Below are positions 8,220 through 16,002 of a stretch of DNA of 27,226 nt, in pieces. The position numbers and the translations under genes were made by a program. The notes under the pieces were generated by a model, which had not been told where the DNA came from, searched no databases, and worked only from the letters and a program-made list of their open reading frames with translations. The stretch is taken from the NCBI GenBank assembly GCA_034716155.1, contig JAYEFR010000018.1, forward strand, positions 1-27,226. The letters are read 5' to 3'. Source of the DNA: JAGGYK01 sp034716155. GTDB taxonomy: Bacteria; Desulfobacterota; Desulfomonilia; UBA1062. Position 1 is the first letter of the stretch; the number at the start of each line of letters is the position of its first letter.

Positions 8220-8681
8220 TTAACTTTTAATGATAGTAAAAGAATCGATATCCAATATATTACCCTTACGATCTTCCTTAAACCTTGCCCTGACACGGAC
8301 CCCTATCTTCAATTTGTCCATGTCCTCCTTGATAATATGGACAAACCCCACATCAGCACCATCCAATTTTATTATGGCGTAGGCAAAAGGAGCTTTAGCC
8401 GGCTGGAGGGGGTACTCATATCTCACAATCGTATACGCAGTCACTATCCCCTCGCTACCCAACTCAGCCCACTCATCTATGTCTTTAAAACATTTGCCAC
8501 AATTCTTACGTGGGGGCACATAGACTGTGTTACAACTGTTGCATCGATTTCCTATTATCTTTTTCTCATCGCGCAGCGCCACCAAGAAACGGCTCCCAAC
8601 CTCCCCTACTGACCAGGTATAGGGGACCTTGATCTGGCCCTTGAGAGTCAAATCCTTTACATCTTGTAGCCATTCTGACAT
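8220..8681 (-). CDS. DUF35 OB-fold / zinc-ribbon protein (type I)
   Basis: The start is set at the ATG at 8681 (MSEWLQD), with a GGGAGAG site. The longer frame to 8759 would run into the upstream thiolase gene. The 153-residue product has the zinc-ribbon cysteines Cys47-x2-Cys50-x10-Cys61-x2-Cys64 (RCNSC...NCGKC) and then an OB-fold with AYAIIKLDGADVGF. GSRFLVALRD before the ribbon and RKGNILDI near the end are shared with the DUF35 at 12618-13073, marking them as paralogues. It precedes the type I thiolase-fold gene by 16 bases, which suggests these two proteins form a complex, with the DUF35 likely to bind the CoA moiety or hold the substrate channel. Confidence 0.87.
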   Translation of the reverse strand: MSEWLQDVKDLTLKGQIKVPYTWSVGEVGSRFLVALRDEKKIIGNRCNSCNTVYVPPRKNCGKCFKDIDEWAELGSEGIVTAYTIVRYEYPLQPAKAPFAYAIIKLDGADVGFVHIIKEDMDKLKIGVRVRARFKEDRKGNILDIDSFTIIKS

Positions 8682-8713
8682 ATTTTTCTCTCCCTTTATG
8701 ACCTTTATCCTTA

Positions 8714-9937
8714 TTAAACCTTGAGCATTATGGCCTCTCCCTGAGAAAGCCCTCCACAAATGGCCGCCACACCACGGCCGCCACCCCTTCGCATCAATTC
8801 ATACATCAAGGTCATGGTAACCCTGGCGCCGCTTGCCCCTACAGGATGCCCAATCGCAACAGCCCCACCATTTACATTTGTCTTTTCCTGAAGCTCCTCC
8901 CACTTTTTGGGATCATTATTCGCAAGCTCTTTCAGAGAGACCAAAGTAACTGCAGCAAAGGCCTCATTGATTTCGATCAAATTCATGTCATCAATGGTTT
9001 TGCCGGTCTTTTTTAATAGATTCCCAATGGCCTGGGCAGGGACCTTGGCCATGTACTTTGGTGCGCCAGCTGCACACTGACATGCCTCAATGATTGCCAG
9101 AGGCTTCAGGCCTTTTTCTTCAGCCTTTTTACGGCTCATAATCACAATGGCTGATGCCCCGGAATTCATGCCTGGGGCATTTCCCGCTGTAACAGTAGGA
9201 CTGCCATAGACTGTTTTTAACTTGGCCATCTTTTCTAACGAAATATTTTCTCTAGGTGATTCATCTTTATCCATGACAATAGGCTCTCCCCTTTTCTGGG
9301 GCACCTCTATGGCCATAATCTCTTCACCTACCTTGAATCTCCCTTCCTTGTATGCCTGAAACCACCTTTGATGACTTTGACAACCCCATTTATCTTGTAT
9401 CTCCCGAGTGACCCCACACTCCACTGCAACCTCACCAGCATCTGTAGCAACCGGGGCAAATCCCTTTCTACCATAACCCAATTCAAAGAGGACATCTTCC
9501 AATTCTATGGGCCCGAGACGATTACCCCATCGTGCCTTTTCAGCGCTGGCTATAAAAGGGACATTCCCCATATTCTCAGCCCCAGATGCTAAAACAACCT
9601 CAGCATCTCCTGAATTGATCGCACGGCACCCTAAACGTAACGCTGTCATGGACGAGCAACAGGCACGGTCTATGGTCAAGGAAATGTTATCTTCTGGAAA
9701 ACCTGCCAAGAGGGTAATCTGCCTGGCCGGTACATTTGTATATATGGCATATTCAGCTGGTATGCACGTCCCATAATAAACCTCATCCACTTCCTTTGGA
9801 TCTAAATCAATCCTTTTTAAGACCTCTTTCAATACCATAACGCCCAGATCTATACTGAGGGTGGTCCTTAAGACCCCATCAAATCTTCCGAACGGGGTAC
9901 GTACAGCACTCACTATGACAATATCATCTTTTTCCAT
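8714..9937 (-). CDS. Acetyl-CoA acetyltransferase / 3-ketoacyl-CoA thiolase (classical), second copy
   Basis: This thiolase has all catalytic elements: Cys93 (DRACCSSM), NEAF (324-327), His364 in GHPVGASG and Cys394 in ICGGLSQGEA. It should cleave a 3-ketoacyl-CoA with CoA to acetyl-CoA (or propionyl-CoA) and a shortened acyl-CoA, or run in the condensing direction. I place the start at the ATG at 9937 (MEKDDIVIVSAVRTPFG), because AAGGAGAG lies just upstream of it. The in-frame ATG at 9958 has no ribosome binding site. The protein is 407 residues, in the usual range. It leads the second module, with a DUF35 gene 32 bases downstream, and corresponds in position to the thiolase at 16003-17187. 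Confidence 0.92.
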   Translation of the reverse strand: MEKDDIVIVSAVRTPFGRFDGVLRTTLSIDLGVMVLKEVLKRIDLDPKEVDEVYYGTCIPAEYAIYTNVPARQITLLAGFPEDNISLTIDRACCSSMTALRLGCRAINSGDAEVVLASGAENMGNVPFIASAEKARWGNRLGPIELEDVLFELGYGRKGFAPVATDAGEVAVECGVTREIQDKWGCQSHQRWFQAYKEGRFKVGEEIMAIEVPQKRGEPIVMDKDESPRENISLEKMAKLKTVYGSPTVTAGNAPGMNSGASAIVIMSRKKAEEKGLKPLAIIEACQCAAGAPKYMAKVPAQAIGNLLKKTGKTIDDMNLIEINEAFAAVTLVSLKELANNDPKKWEELQEKTNVNGGAVAIGHPVGASGARVTMTLMYELMRRGGGRGVAAICGGLSQGEAIMLKV

Positions 9938-9989
9938 ACTTTTGATCTCTCCTTCCATAATGTATCCCTAGGTGCCTAGCCTAAAAGCC

Positions 9990-11519
9990 CTACCTGATCC
10001 CGAAATCTTTGCCGAGAAACTCCTGGGCACATATAACCCCGGACGTACAGGCACAATCCATTGCCACTCCATATCCCTTGGCAGTATCTCCAGCAAAATA
10101 AAGGCCACCTATATAGGGTGACTTTACCGGAACCTTCTGGGTACCTGCCTGAGATATGCTCTTTGCTACCCCTTCTAGCTTCCAACATACCAAGTCAAGC
10201 CTCCAATCGATACTCTCTTTAAAGCCGGGATAGATCTCTTCCATAAAATCAGGTAACCTCTTGATGAGTTTATTAATAAGTACTCTATCCTTTGCCTCCT
10301 TTTCCGTCACAGGCAGATAGGCTGAATAAAGATACTTTCCTCTTGGCGCTACTGATGGATCCACTATAGACTGAATGTTCCAGCAGATATACACATCCCA
10401 ATCAAAACCTTCTTCCTTGGGAAAAACACAATCGTTCTTGATCCCACACCTTGCATGTTCTTCAGGCATTACCAACCTATTTAGCCCCATATAGGGCACA
10501 TAGCTTCCATAACCATACATAGACTCAGTTCTATCCGCCCACTCTTTAGGGAAATAAGCCTTATCAATAATCCCAAATGTATGCTGGGCTGGTATAGAGC
10601 TGATAACTGCATCTGCCATCCACTCCTGAGAGTCACCATCCTTTGTCAGGGTTACAACACCTGTCACAGCATCATCTTTGACCTTCACCTCCTTGACCTG
10701 GGCATTAAGTATGATTTCTCCACCATAGGATTGAAATTTTCTTGCCACTGCCTTTGACCACTCCATGACACCATTTTCAACAAATCCTCCTACATGCTCA
10801 ACCAATCCCCTGGCTACCTTGGGGCCGATGGCATATTTGAAGAATCTGAAGATATCACCTATGGAGATATCATTAGGATTATTAATAGTTGAAAAAAGGG
10901 TGGCTACAGAACGTATGTTGTTCCAGATGATATCATTCTTGGTAAGTCCATGTCTTTCGCCCCACTGTTGAAGTGACACCTTTTCAAGTGCATCTATGTC
11001 TTCGTCGGATAGCCTATATGGCTCTGTATAGAAAAGGAGAAAAGGTATGTTTTCTTTGTCTATAATCTCTTTGTATTTGGGGTCGATATTACCGCCGATC
11101 ATATCCATGTAAAACTGGCCCTTATACCAGGTTCCGTAGTGACATCCATGTTTAGTGAGACCATCAAGCCCTCCAACAAGCTCTTCGAAGTCCAAAAGAT
11201 AGGCATTCCCATTTACACTCAAGGCGTGGTAGCCAATATCTATGGTATAGCCATCAAGCGTTCGCTTGTTGATAATAGTATCAACATCAGGGGTTGATCC
11301 TGCCAGATAGGTATATTGGGAGGCTAGTAGCTTTTTATACCATTCAACACCATTATCAGATATCTCTTCACCCTTGATCGAGAGGGCCCGCCCACCGACA
11401 CGATCGCTTTGTTCAAGAATCAAGACACGGCGCCCCTCCTTTGCCAACAAGGTAGCTGCTGTCAACCCCCCAACACCTGCACCGATTACGATTGCATCAT
11501 ATCTTTTCTCTTTATCCAT
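9990..11519 (-). CDS. CrtI-like FAD-dependent oxidoreductase (phytoene desaturase/amine oxidase fold), first copy
   Basis: This 509-residue flavoprotein has the N-terminal motif VIGAGVGGLTAATLLAKEG (11-29), then LILEQSDRVGGRA. Its C-terminal FAD-binding motif is GLYFAGDTAKGYGVAMDCA. Between them is a large substrate domain with no clear membrane anchor. It belongs to the CrtI/NAD(P)-binding amine-oxidase superfamily, whose members desaturate, saturate or isomerise long hydrophobic chains and rings, so the reaction is open. It lies 31 bases after the CrtC-like gene and ends the first thiolase/DUF35 module. It is clearly related in architecture to 3888-5279 but longer and diverged. ATG at 11519; the ribosome binding site (AAGAGA) is weak. 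Confidence 0.8.
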   Translation of the reverse strand: MDKEKRYDAIVIGAGVGGLTAATLLAKEGRRVLILEQSDRVGGRALSIKGEEISDNGVEWYKKLLASQYTYLAGSTPDVDTIINKRTLDGYTIDIGYHALSVNGNAYLLDFEELVGGLDGLTKHGCHYGTWYKGQFYMDMIGGNIDPKYKEIIDKENIPFLLFYTEPYRLSDEDIDALEKVSLQQWGERHGLTKNDIIWNNIRSVATLFSTINNPNDISIGDIFRFFKYAIGPKVARGLVEHVGGFVENGVMEWSKAVARKFQSYGGEIILNAQVKEVKVKDDAVTGVVTLTKDGDSQEWMADAVISSIPAQHTFGIIDKAYFPKEWADRTESMYGYGSYVPYMGLNRLVMPEEHARCGIKNDCVFPKEEGFDWDVYICWNIQSIVDPSVAPRGKYLYSAYLPVTEKEAKDRVLINKLIKRLPDFMEEIYPGFKESIDWRLDLVCWKLEGVAKSISQAGTQKVPVKSPYIGGLYFAGDTAKGYGVAMDCACTSGVICAQEFLGKDFGIR

Positions 11520-11550
11520 AGGTCTCTTCTTCTTTGAATAACCTTCCAGG

Positions 11551-12573
11551 TTACAATATCATTAACTCGTGCAGGAGCTCTCCTTTTGCATGATCTTTTA
11601 CCCCATCGACTTCAATATTCATTTCATAATCTCCCAGAAACCGATAGTAGAATTGATCCCAATCAGCTACCTTGGGAAGTTGCATAGATTCGATAACACG
11701 ATGTGTGTTTATGGTGAGTAGGAGGTTAACTCCCTTTACATCTGAAGTAACTGTCAATTTTTTGGCATATTCTTCGTTTGTCTTCTCATCCTTAACAAAA
11801 TCTTCCAATCGTGTATGCATCATATCAGTAGAGAGGACAATCTCCCCGTCTCTGGCCAGTAACAAAGGAGAAACTACCGGAGCTTCCTTGTCCCTTGGAA
11901 GGACCCAACCATAATCCAGACTGTATTTCTCACTATGGATCCTTCCCCAATACCAGCCTTGGAATGTCTTATAAGAACGACAATTGCCCCAATTATGATC
12001 ATGATATCCTGTACCTTTTACCTTTATTGTTTCATCCTTAATATATAGTTCTCCCTCTACTTCAGCATGTGGCACAGGCACAACCCAGCCAGAAACTAAT
12101 CCTACCTCTTCATCTTTGTAGAGGAATCCTGTTCCAGGCTTCCATCCAGGTACAATATTTTTAAAGATCAAGTGCGCACCAACGCCTTTGATCTTCATAT
12201 ATAGCTCGTAACCATCCCCAGTATCCTTTGCCCAACTATCCGCCATCTTCACATCACAATACTCTGGGCAAGCATATATTTCATCTTTGTTGCATAGAGC
12301 ATATCTAGCTGTTTGCGTACCATCAGGTTTGTAAATCATCAGCTGGACTGTGGGGATCATAGGCCGTAGGAACACATTACTATAATGAAAGGTAACCACC
12401 ATGTTGTAGCTGTTGTCAAAGGATGCATCAAAGTACCACCATTCATAATACTCATCGCTCTTATAAATGTGATTCCCATCATCCCTGCGGGAATAATTAG
12501 TAGGGTTTCGCTCAGCACCCCTCCCTCCATCCCACATAGCAAGATAGTTTTTCTTCTCTTTTTCTTTCATCAT
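11551..12573 (-). CDS. CrtC/AttH-type lipocalin-fold protein (carotenoid 1,2-hydratase-like)
   Basis: This protein has 340 residues, or 339 if the second ATG at 12570 is used; GGGGGAGG lies directly before both. It carries the marks of the CrtC/AttH double-lipocalin family: EWWYFDA (44-50), GYHDHNWGN (189-197) and WYWGRI (207-212), with many aromatic residues. Characterised CrtC proteins hydrate an isolated terminal C=C of acyclic carotenoids. Most relatives in other bacteria are uncharacterised. Here it sits between a DUF35 gene and a CrtI-like gene in a CoA-ester cluster, with no phytoene synthase or other carotenoid gene nearby. Hydration of a non-activated double bond in an isoprenoid-like or alicyclic substrate is a hypothesis. 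No signal peptide is visible, so a cytoplasmic location is likely. Confidence 0.7.
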   Translation of the reverse strand: MMKEKEKKNYLAMWDGGRGAERNPTNYSRRDDGNHIYKSDEYYEWWYFDASFDNSYNMVVTFHYSNVFLRPMIPTVQLMIYKPDGTQTARYALCNKDEIYACPEYCDVKMADSWAKDTGDGYELYMKIKGVGAHLIFKNIVPGWKPGTGFLYKDEEVGLVSGWVVPVPHAEVEGELYIKDETIKVKGTGYHDHNWGNCRSYKTFQGWYWGRIHSEKYSLDYGWVLPRDKEAPVVSPLLLARDGEIVLSTDMMHTRLEDFVKDEKTNEEYAKKLTVTSDVKGVNLLLTINTHRVIESMQLPKVADWDQFYYRFLGDYEMNIEVDGVKDHAKGELLHELMIL

Positions 12574-12617
12574 CCTCCCCCTTTAGTGAATTATATCCAG
12601 CTACGTTTAATTAAAGA

Positions 12618-13073
12618 TTAAATGGGTTTGAAATACTGGATGTCCAGTATATTCCCCTTTCTCTCTTTGGCAAAAACCGGTCTTACCCTCATCCCTATAT
12701 GAATCTTGGAGAAATCCACCTCATCGATAAAATGTGCCATACCAGTATCCGCACCATCCAACTTCACTATCCCGTAGATAAATGGTGCCTTACGGGGGTG
12801 CACCGGCTCACTGTAGGTAACCAGAGTGAATGTCTCTAGTGTTCCACAGGGTCCGATCTCCACCATCTCGGATAACTTGGAAAAACAAATTCCACAAGTG
12901 GACCTTGGTGGCCAATAGACCTTGTTGCACTTTGGACACCTTACCCCCAAGATTTTCCTTTTATCTCTTAAGGCTATGTAAAAACGACTACCCATATCAC
13001 CAGCATAGTATGTACTATTTGCTGTGATGTGCTGATCGACCTCGAATGGTTCATAGGCTTTATCTTCCGTCAT
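12618..13073 (-). CDS. DUF35 OB-fold / zinc-ribbon protein (type I)
   Basis: The start is at the ATG at 13073 (MTEDKAYEPFE), which has AAGGAG seven bases upstream and lies one base after the stop of the preceding DUF35 gene. The longer open frame to 13154 would overlap that gene by about 80 bases and is rejected. The 151-residue product has zinc-ribbon cysteines Cys46-x2-Cys49-x10-Cys60-x2-Cys63 (RCPKC...TCGIC) and an OB-fold with YGIVKLDGADTGMAHF and KERKGNILDIQYF. It is closest within this window to the DUF35 at 8220-8681. By analogy with that pair it should partner the type I thiolase-fold protein at 14794-15942, although here the two genes are not adjacent. Confidence 0.87.
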   Translation of the reverse strand: MTEDKAYEPFEVDQHITANSTYYAGDMGSRFYIALRDKRKILGVRCPKCNKVYWPPRSTCGICFSKLSEMVEIGPCGTLETFTLVTYSEPVHPRKAPFIYGIVKLDGADTGMAHFIDEVDFSKIHIGMRVRPVFAKERKGNILDIQYFKPI

Positions 13074-13074
13074 G

Positions 13075-13599
13075 TCACTGCTCCTTGTCTTTATAAGATC
13101 TTTGCTCCCTTGGTTTCTTTTGTCCTGGTAATGGTTCAAGATAGCGAATATCACTTAAATCACCGATCCTGTCTTTTTGGGGCCGCAAAACCACCTTACA
13201 GCGCATACCAACCCATACCTTATCCATGGTAGGCTCTATATTGACAAGATGATCCAAAACCGAGGTTGCTCCATCCAACCTTACAGAGCCATAAACAAAG
13301 GGCGGTTTATGTGGTTTCCCTGTCGTAGGATCAGTCAGCGGGATATACATAATGGTAAAACCAACCAATGTCCCCTCATTGCTTAGTTCAACCCATTCAT
13401 CATTTTTCACATGACATGCGGCACAAACAATCCTTGGAGGCAGTTGGACACGTCCACACTTTGGACATTTAATCGCAAGAATCTTACCATTATTCTTTAA
13501 CTCCATAAGAAACTTGGTCATATACTTGCCGGCAGCAAACCTGTATGGGACATCTACAGTAATTGGAACGGAGATTAATTCTTTTTCTTTTTTTGCCAT
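13075..13599 (-). CDS. DUF35 OB-fold / zinc-ribbon protein (type II)
   Basis: This 174-residue DUF35 protein has zinc-ribbon cysteines Cys45-x2-Cys48-x10-Cys59-x2-Cys62 (KCPKC...VCAAC). The OB-fold contains DPTTGKPHKPPFVYGSVRLDG, the longer loop also found in 5392-5874. Its C-terminal tail is very basic and polar (GQKKPREQRSYKDKEQ) and is not found in the other three DUF35 proteins. ATG at 13599 with AAGGAG. It follows the type II thiolase-fold gene by 14 bases, repeating the pairing seen at 5894-7054/5392-5874, and so probably forms a complex with that protein. Confidence 0.88.
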   Translation of the reverse strand: MAKKEKELISVPITVDVPYRFAAGKYMTKFLMELKNNGKILAIKCPKCGRVQLPPRIVCAACHVKNDEWVELSNEGTLVGFTIMYIPLTDPTTGKPHKPPFVYGSVRLDGATSVLDHLVNIEPTMDKVWVGMRCKVVLRPQKDRIGDLSDIRYLEPLPGQKKPREQRSYKDKEQ

Positions 13600-13613
13600 A
13601 TCTTTACTCCTTA

Positions 13614-14780
13614 CTAATCAAGGGTCTTTGATAGCGCTGTCATTACAGCCCAATTTGTTCCACCATATGCAGTGGTCAGTGCCCTGTTTACATCTTTTGG
13701 TACCTGATGGCCTCCTGCATCACCTCGAATCTGGAGGGCTGCTTCCCATACGCGCAACATGGCTGAAGCCCCAATACAATTTGTTGATAAAACCCCCCCC
13801 GAGGGATTGACTGGAATCGGACCATCAATATTGGTCATGCCTTTTTCTATCAACCTAAATCCTTCTCCGGGTTTGCATAAGCCCAGATCTTCATACCAGA
13901 CAATCTCAGTCCAGGTTGCCGGCTCGTAGATTTCAAACACATCAAAATATTTGGCCGGATTTTTAACCCCCAGTTTTTTATATATACGCGAGGCGCATAC
14001 CTTAGAAAAAATCGGCCTTTTAGTCTTGGCGTCTCGCCAATCCAACTCAAACTGTTCATTATGAGCTGTTTCCATGGCCCTTATCCAGACCGGTTTTTTG
14101 CAGCGGTCCTTTGCTGTCTTCTCATCTGCCAGGATCATCGCACAGGCACCATTGGATGCCGGGCACATATCAAGCATGCGAATAGGCCATGACAACATTC
14201 TGGAATTAAGGGCATCTTCTATGGTTATGTCCAATTTCAAATGAGCATACTTATTCTTCCTCGCGTTTTGACGGGCCTTTACCGCCACCATGGCTGAATG
14301 TTCTTCTTTGGCTCCCCACGCAGCCATATAAGAAGACCCCATCATTGCAAAATAACCCACAGCAGCACCTGCCATAGAACGCCCCCATAATGGATGTGCC
14401 ACACCACTTAGAATAGCACCTGTATCACCTTCCTCTTGTTTCTCAAACGCAACACACAAAACCTTGTCAAAAAGTCCACTTGCTACATGATGTGCTCCGG
14501 CGCATACTGTAGTTGCCCCTACAGTACCACCGGTGGTTATCTTTAATCCCGGCTTCCCATAGGCACCGCTCCCGTCTACCATCCAGCAATCGGTCATGTG
14601 GGTGCCTTCAAAAAATTCCATATTGCTCACCAGGACTGCATCAATCTCATCAATGGTCATCTGAGCATCATCCAATGCCCGCCGTATGGCCTCGTTGGTC
14701 ATCTCGACCTGGTTGACATCATGACGTCTTGCCGCATGATAAGTCTGACCGCCACCTATAATCGCCACATTTCTTTTCAT
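13614..14780 (-). CDS. Thiolase-fold (SCP2/lipid-transfer type) protein, type II, lacking the nucleophilic Cys
   Basis: The start is at the ATG at 14780 (MKRNVAIIGGGQTYH), with GGAGG seven bases upstream. Extension to 14864 would overlap the previous gene. The 388-residue product aligns along its length with 5894-7054: GGGQTYH, SGAYGKPGLKITTGG, VASGLFDKVL, and VNPSGGVLSTNCIGAS. As there, Gly85 stands at the nucleophilic Cys position and Asn replaces the His of the GHP motif. The segment that reads HDCFS in SCP2 thiolases is YEPATW here. Classical thiolysis therefore seems unlikely; an aldolase-like or non-catalytic role within a DUF35 complex fits better. It lies 13 bases after the type I gene and 14 before the type II DUF35 gene. 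Confidence 0.85.
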   Translation of the reverse strand: MKRNVAIIGGGQTYHAARRHDVNQVEMTNEAIRRALDDAQMTIDEIDAVLVSNMEFFEGTHMTDCWMVDGSGAYGKPGLKITTGGTVGATTVCAGAHHVASGLFDKVLCVAFEKQEEGDTGAILSGVAHPLWGRSMAGAAVGYFAMMGSSYMAAWGAKEEHSAMVAVKARQNARKNKYAHLKLDITIEDALNSRMLSWPIRMLDMCPASNGACAMILADEKTAKDRCKKPVWIRAMETAHNEQFELDWRDAKTKRPIFSKVCASRIYKKLGVKNPAKYFDVFEIYEPATWTEIVWYEDLGLCKPGEGFRLIEKGMTNIDGPIPVNPSGGVLSTNCIGASAMLRVWEAALQIRGDAGGHQVPKDVNRALTTAYGGTNWAVMTALSKTLD

Positions 14781-14793
14781 TTTACGACCTCCA

Positions 14794-15942
14794 CTATTCT
14801 TTACCCAGAACAACCACACAATGGTGTTGACCGCAGAAACCACTGTGTCCTTGGACCACAGCAATCCTTACATCGCCTACTTGATGTTCTCCGGCTTCAC
14901 CTTTTACCTGGAGGTAAGCCTCAGCTGCCCGGTTAAGACCGGCAACATTCTCAGGTACTCCTGATAAAAGCCCACCAGAGGGATTGATCGGTATTTTACC
15001 TTTTAAAGCCGTAGCGCCTGAATCAAGCAACCTGCCACCTTCTCCTTGCCCGCAGAGACCAAGACCCTCTGACCAAAGCAATTCCTGATAAGAAAACGCA
15101 TCGCATAACTCAACGACATCTATTTCGCGGCGGGGATTCTTTACACCAGCCATATTGTAGGCCTTCCGGGCAGCCTTATGCAACGACATGTAATCGGCCA
15201 AATCACGATCTCCCAAGTAATGAGCATCATAGCAATTGGAGAACCCTAATATCCAGACAGGATTATCAGTAATCTCCTTGGCTTTTTTCTCAGAAGCCAA
15301 AATCATGGCCACTGCCCCATCCGTGTCCGGCGCAATCTCCAACTCATGTATTGGGGATGCAACAACAGGCGAACTCAGCACATCACCCACCGAGTACTCA
15401 CCCATGTTATGAGCTGAAGGATTCAACCTTGCATTAGCAAGATTTTTTGAGACAACCTTGGCACACTGTTCCTGAGTAATGCCATATTTATACATATACC
15501 GTTTTGCTTGTAATGCAGCAGCAGATGTATAGTCGAAACCAAGAAGTCGGGAATATATGGGATCAAAGGCATCATTGTTTACAATGTTGCGGTTGGTCTG
15601 CGACATTTTTGTATGTGCCATGAGCAGCGAACATTCAAATTCACCTGAAAGAATACCGATGGCTCCATACAACACCATGTTTGTACCATCCATGGCCACC
15701 TTTTCTTCATTGCGCAGATGTCCACCTATCACATCGGTAATACCGATATCAGAGATAGTCTGACCATCCCAAATATCATGGGAACAGCTGATGCTATTAT
15801 CAATATCCCTTTCCATTACTAATCCTGTATCCTTAAGCACCTGCTCTATCACCTCATAGGACAACTCACCATAGCTGACCTCAGCACGTTTTGATGCAAA
15901 CTTTGTCTGGGCTATACCCACTATAGCCACTCTATCTGACAT
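14794..15942 (-). CDS. Thiolase-fold (SCP2 type) protein, type I, Asp in place of the nucleophilic Cys
   Basis: This 382-residue thiolase-superfamily protein begins at the ATG at 15942 behind GGAGAGGAGG. It shows VAIVGIAQTKF, REIDVVELCDAFSY (272-285), INPSGG (319-324) and a C-terminal CGQHHC (370-375). Asp85 (MDGTN) occupies the nucleophilic Cys position, and the His of GHP is Val329 (SGVPENVAG), while its paralogue at 7064-8203 keeps that His. The shared HYLGDRDLAD/YFLGDRDLAD block and the CGQ.HC tail unite the two. The tail Cys and His residues are candidates for an active site or metal site. It is the first of the Cys-less pair in module 1. A role in C-C cleavage or formation with DUF35 is inferred from the fold and neighbours only. 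Confidence 0.85.
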   Translation of the reverse strand: MSDRVAIVGIAQTKFASKRAEVSYGELSYEVIEQVLKDTGLVMERDIDNSISCSHDIWDGQTISDIGITDVIGGHLRNEEKVAMDGTNMVLYGAIGILSGEFECSLLMAHTKMSQTNRNIVNNDAFDPIYSRLLGFDYTSAAALQAKRYMYKYGITQEQCAKVVSKNLANARLNPSAHNMGEYSVGDVLSSPVVASPIHELEIAPDTDGAVAMILASEKKAKEITDNPVWILGFSNCYDAHYLGDRDLADYMSLHKAARKAYNMAGVKNPRREIDVVELCDAFSYQELLWSEGLGLCGQGEGGRLLDSGATALKGKIPINPSGGLLSGVPENVAGLNRAAEAYLQVKGEAGEHQVGDVRIAVVQGHSGFCGQHHCVVVLGKE

Positions 15943-16002
15943 ATGATCCTCCTCTCCTGATAAAAATTCTGGCGGCTCTTCCTATGCCCTGCCAAGCAAA
16001 AA

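Noticed and set aside
8204..8296. N-terminal extension of the type I thiolase-fold protein (similarly 13074-13154, 14781-14864 and 8682-8759 for other genes)
   Set aside because: These longer starts overlap the upstream gene, lack ribosome binding sites and add non-family residues. Internal ATG codons with good sites were chosen.
9968..9979. CTAGG-tg-CCTAG short palindrome before the second classical thiolase gene
   Set aside because: The five-base arms are too short to distinguish from chance, and no promoter elements accompany it.
9990..12573. A carotenoid biosynthesis operon
   Set aside because: Only CrtI-like and CrtC-like folds are present. There is no phytoene synthase, cyclase or prenyltransferase, and all neighbours handle CoA thioesters.
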